A stretch of 6,299 bases of DNA from Pseudomonadota bacterium (GTDB lineage: Bacteria; Pseudomonadota; Alphaproteobacteria; Rhizobiales; Hyphomicrobiaceae), in assembly GCA_023392135.1 (NCBI GenBank), contig JAEVZQ010000327.1:1-6299 (forward strand), in the 5' to 3' direction. The notes under the pieces were generated by a model, which did no database searches, was not told where the DNA came from, and worked only from the letters and a program-made list of their open reading frames with translations. The position numbers and the translations under genes were made by a program. Positions 5,773 to 6,299 of this stretch are shown piece after piece. Positions within the stretch are counted from its first letter, which is position 1. Each line of letters opens with the position of its first letter.

Positions 5773-6299
5773 GTGAACTATCAGAACGAAAAGTTCTTTC
5801 AGCGGCAGAGCCGGCAGCAAGAACTGATCACCGCCGAGGCGGAATACGGGTTCCTCGTGGGCCGGCTGCTCGACCGGGATACTCTGCGGCAAGCCATCTT
5901 GACGGCGGAAAGCTGGGGCGTCGGCCCGCTCGAGGTTCTGCTGGCGCGCGGGTGGATCACCGATGAGGCCTATGTCGAGGCCCTGGCGGACTATCTGGGC
6001 GTGCCTGCCTCGCTCCGGATTGGCGCTCAACAGCTACCGGGCGAGTTGATCCTGATCGACGCAACCTCCCCATCGCCATGGCAAGTGGCCCAGCAGATTG
6101 CCGAGCGCGAATCGGCGGGCAGCTACGTGATGATTGCCTCGGCCCGCGAAATAGAGGAGCGCAACTGGCCCGAGCGAGAGGCGTGGAGGCTCAATCGAGC
6201 CGTAGCGGGGCTGCTGCATTGGCGCCCGGTCCTCTCCGCGGGTGCGCCGACCTGGACGTGGCAGCTCACTGTAGCATCGGTGCTGGCCGGCCTCGTGGG
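5773..6299 (+). CDS. Probable membrane glycosyltransferase with N-terminal MshEN-like domain (3' end outside window)
   Basis: An open frame of 175 codons plus two bases, running off the right edge with no stop. The first in-frame start codon after the upstream TAA (5722-5724) is GTG at 5773; the ribosome binding site is weak. Residues 30-80 (GRLLDRDTLRQAI, GVGPLEVLLARGWI, EEAYVEALADYLGVP-like) have the paired-helix pattern of the MshEN/T2SSE_N domain found at the start of type II secretion ATPases and also in front of some processive family 2 glycosyltransferases of rhizobia. A variable alpha/beta segment follows (91-130), then NRAVAGLLHWRPVLSAGA and, from about residue 160, WTWQLTVASVLAGLV, which looks like the beginning of a transmembrane segment. 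That order (soluble MshEN-like domain, then membrane helix) fits a XagB-type polysaccharide glycosyltransferase better than a secretion ATPase. The catalytic GT2 domain would lie beyond the window, so the call is inferred. Confidence 0.55.
   Translation, partial: MNYQNEKFFQRQSRQQELITAEAEYGFLVGRLLDRDTLRQAILTAESWGVGPLEVLLARGWITDEAYVEALADYLGVPASLRIGAQQLPGELILIDATSPSPWQVAQQIAERESAGSYVMIASAREIEERNWPEREAWRLNRAVAGLLHWRPVLSAGAPTWTWQLTVASVLAGLV

Overview
The window reads as ordinary chromosomal DNA from a GC-rich alphaproteobacterium, most likely a member of the Hyphomicrobiales (Rhizobiales). The basis is the high-GC codon use, the ppx/gppA-rlmE-guaB gene order, and the protein types: a short Ppx/GppA with an N-terminal extension, an RlmE with a basic N-terminal extension, and a rhizobial-type SBP_bac_3 protein. 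The placement is by recognition only; no search was run.

Six protein-coding genes and one gene relic are supported. Five genes are on the minus strand. Read in their direction of transcription (right to left) they are: a periplasmic solute-binding protein (4816-5637), a D-2-hydroxyacid dehydrogenase (3726-4706), a Ppx/GppA phosphatase (2119-3345), the 23S rRNA 2'-O-methyltransferase RlmE (1373-2080), and guaB, IMP dehydrogenase (944 down to the window edge, cut off just after the catalytic cysteine codon). On the right a sixth gene runs the other way (5773 to the window end). It is the N-terminal part of a probable membrane glycosyltransferase that begins with an MshEN/T2SSE_N-like helical domain.

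ppx and rlmE are 38 nt apart and probably form an operon. Between rlmE and guaB lies about 430 bp without an intact gene. It contains the decayed start of an EamA/DMT-family transporter: about 50 recognisable residues with a TGA where a TGG (Trp) codon is expected, and no trace of the remaining roughly 250 residues. The 380 bp between the dehydrogenase and ppx has no credible gene but holds promoter-like elements and small AT-rich inverted repeats. The 135 bp between the divergent solute-binding protein and glycosyltransferase genes holds a perfect 8+8 bp inverted repeat, the best operator candidate here.

Functionally, the left half joins guanine nucleotide synthesis (GuaB), phosphate-polymer or alarmone hydrolysis (Ppx/GppA) and ribosome maturation (RlmE). 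The right half is metabolic and envelope accessory material. I see no tRNA, rRNA, CRISPR array, insertion sequence or defence system, and nothing amounting to a new multi-gene system. The items most worth a second look are the EamA relic, the divergent-promoter inverted repeat, the solute-binding protein lacking the usual carboxylate-binding arginine, and a promoter-like motif recurring in three minus-strand upstream regions.
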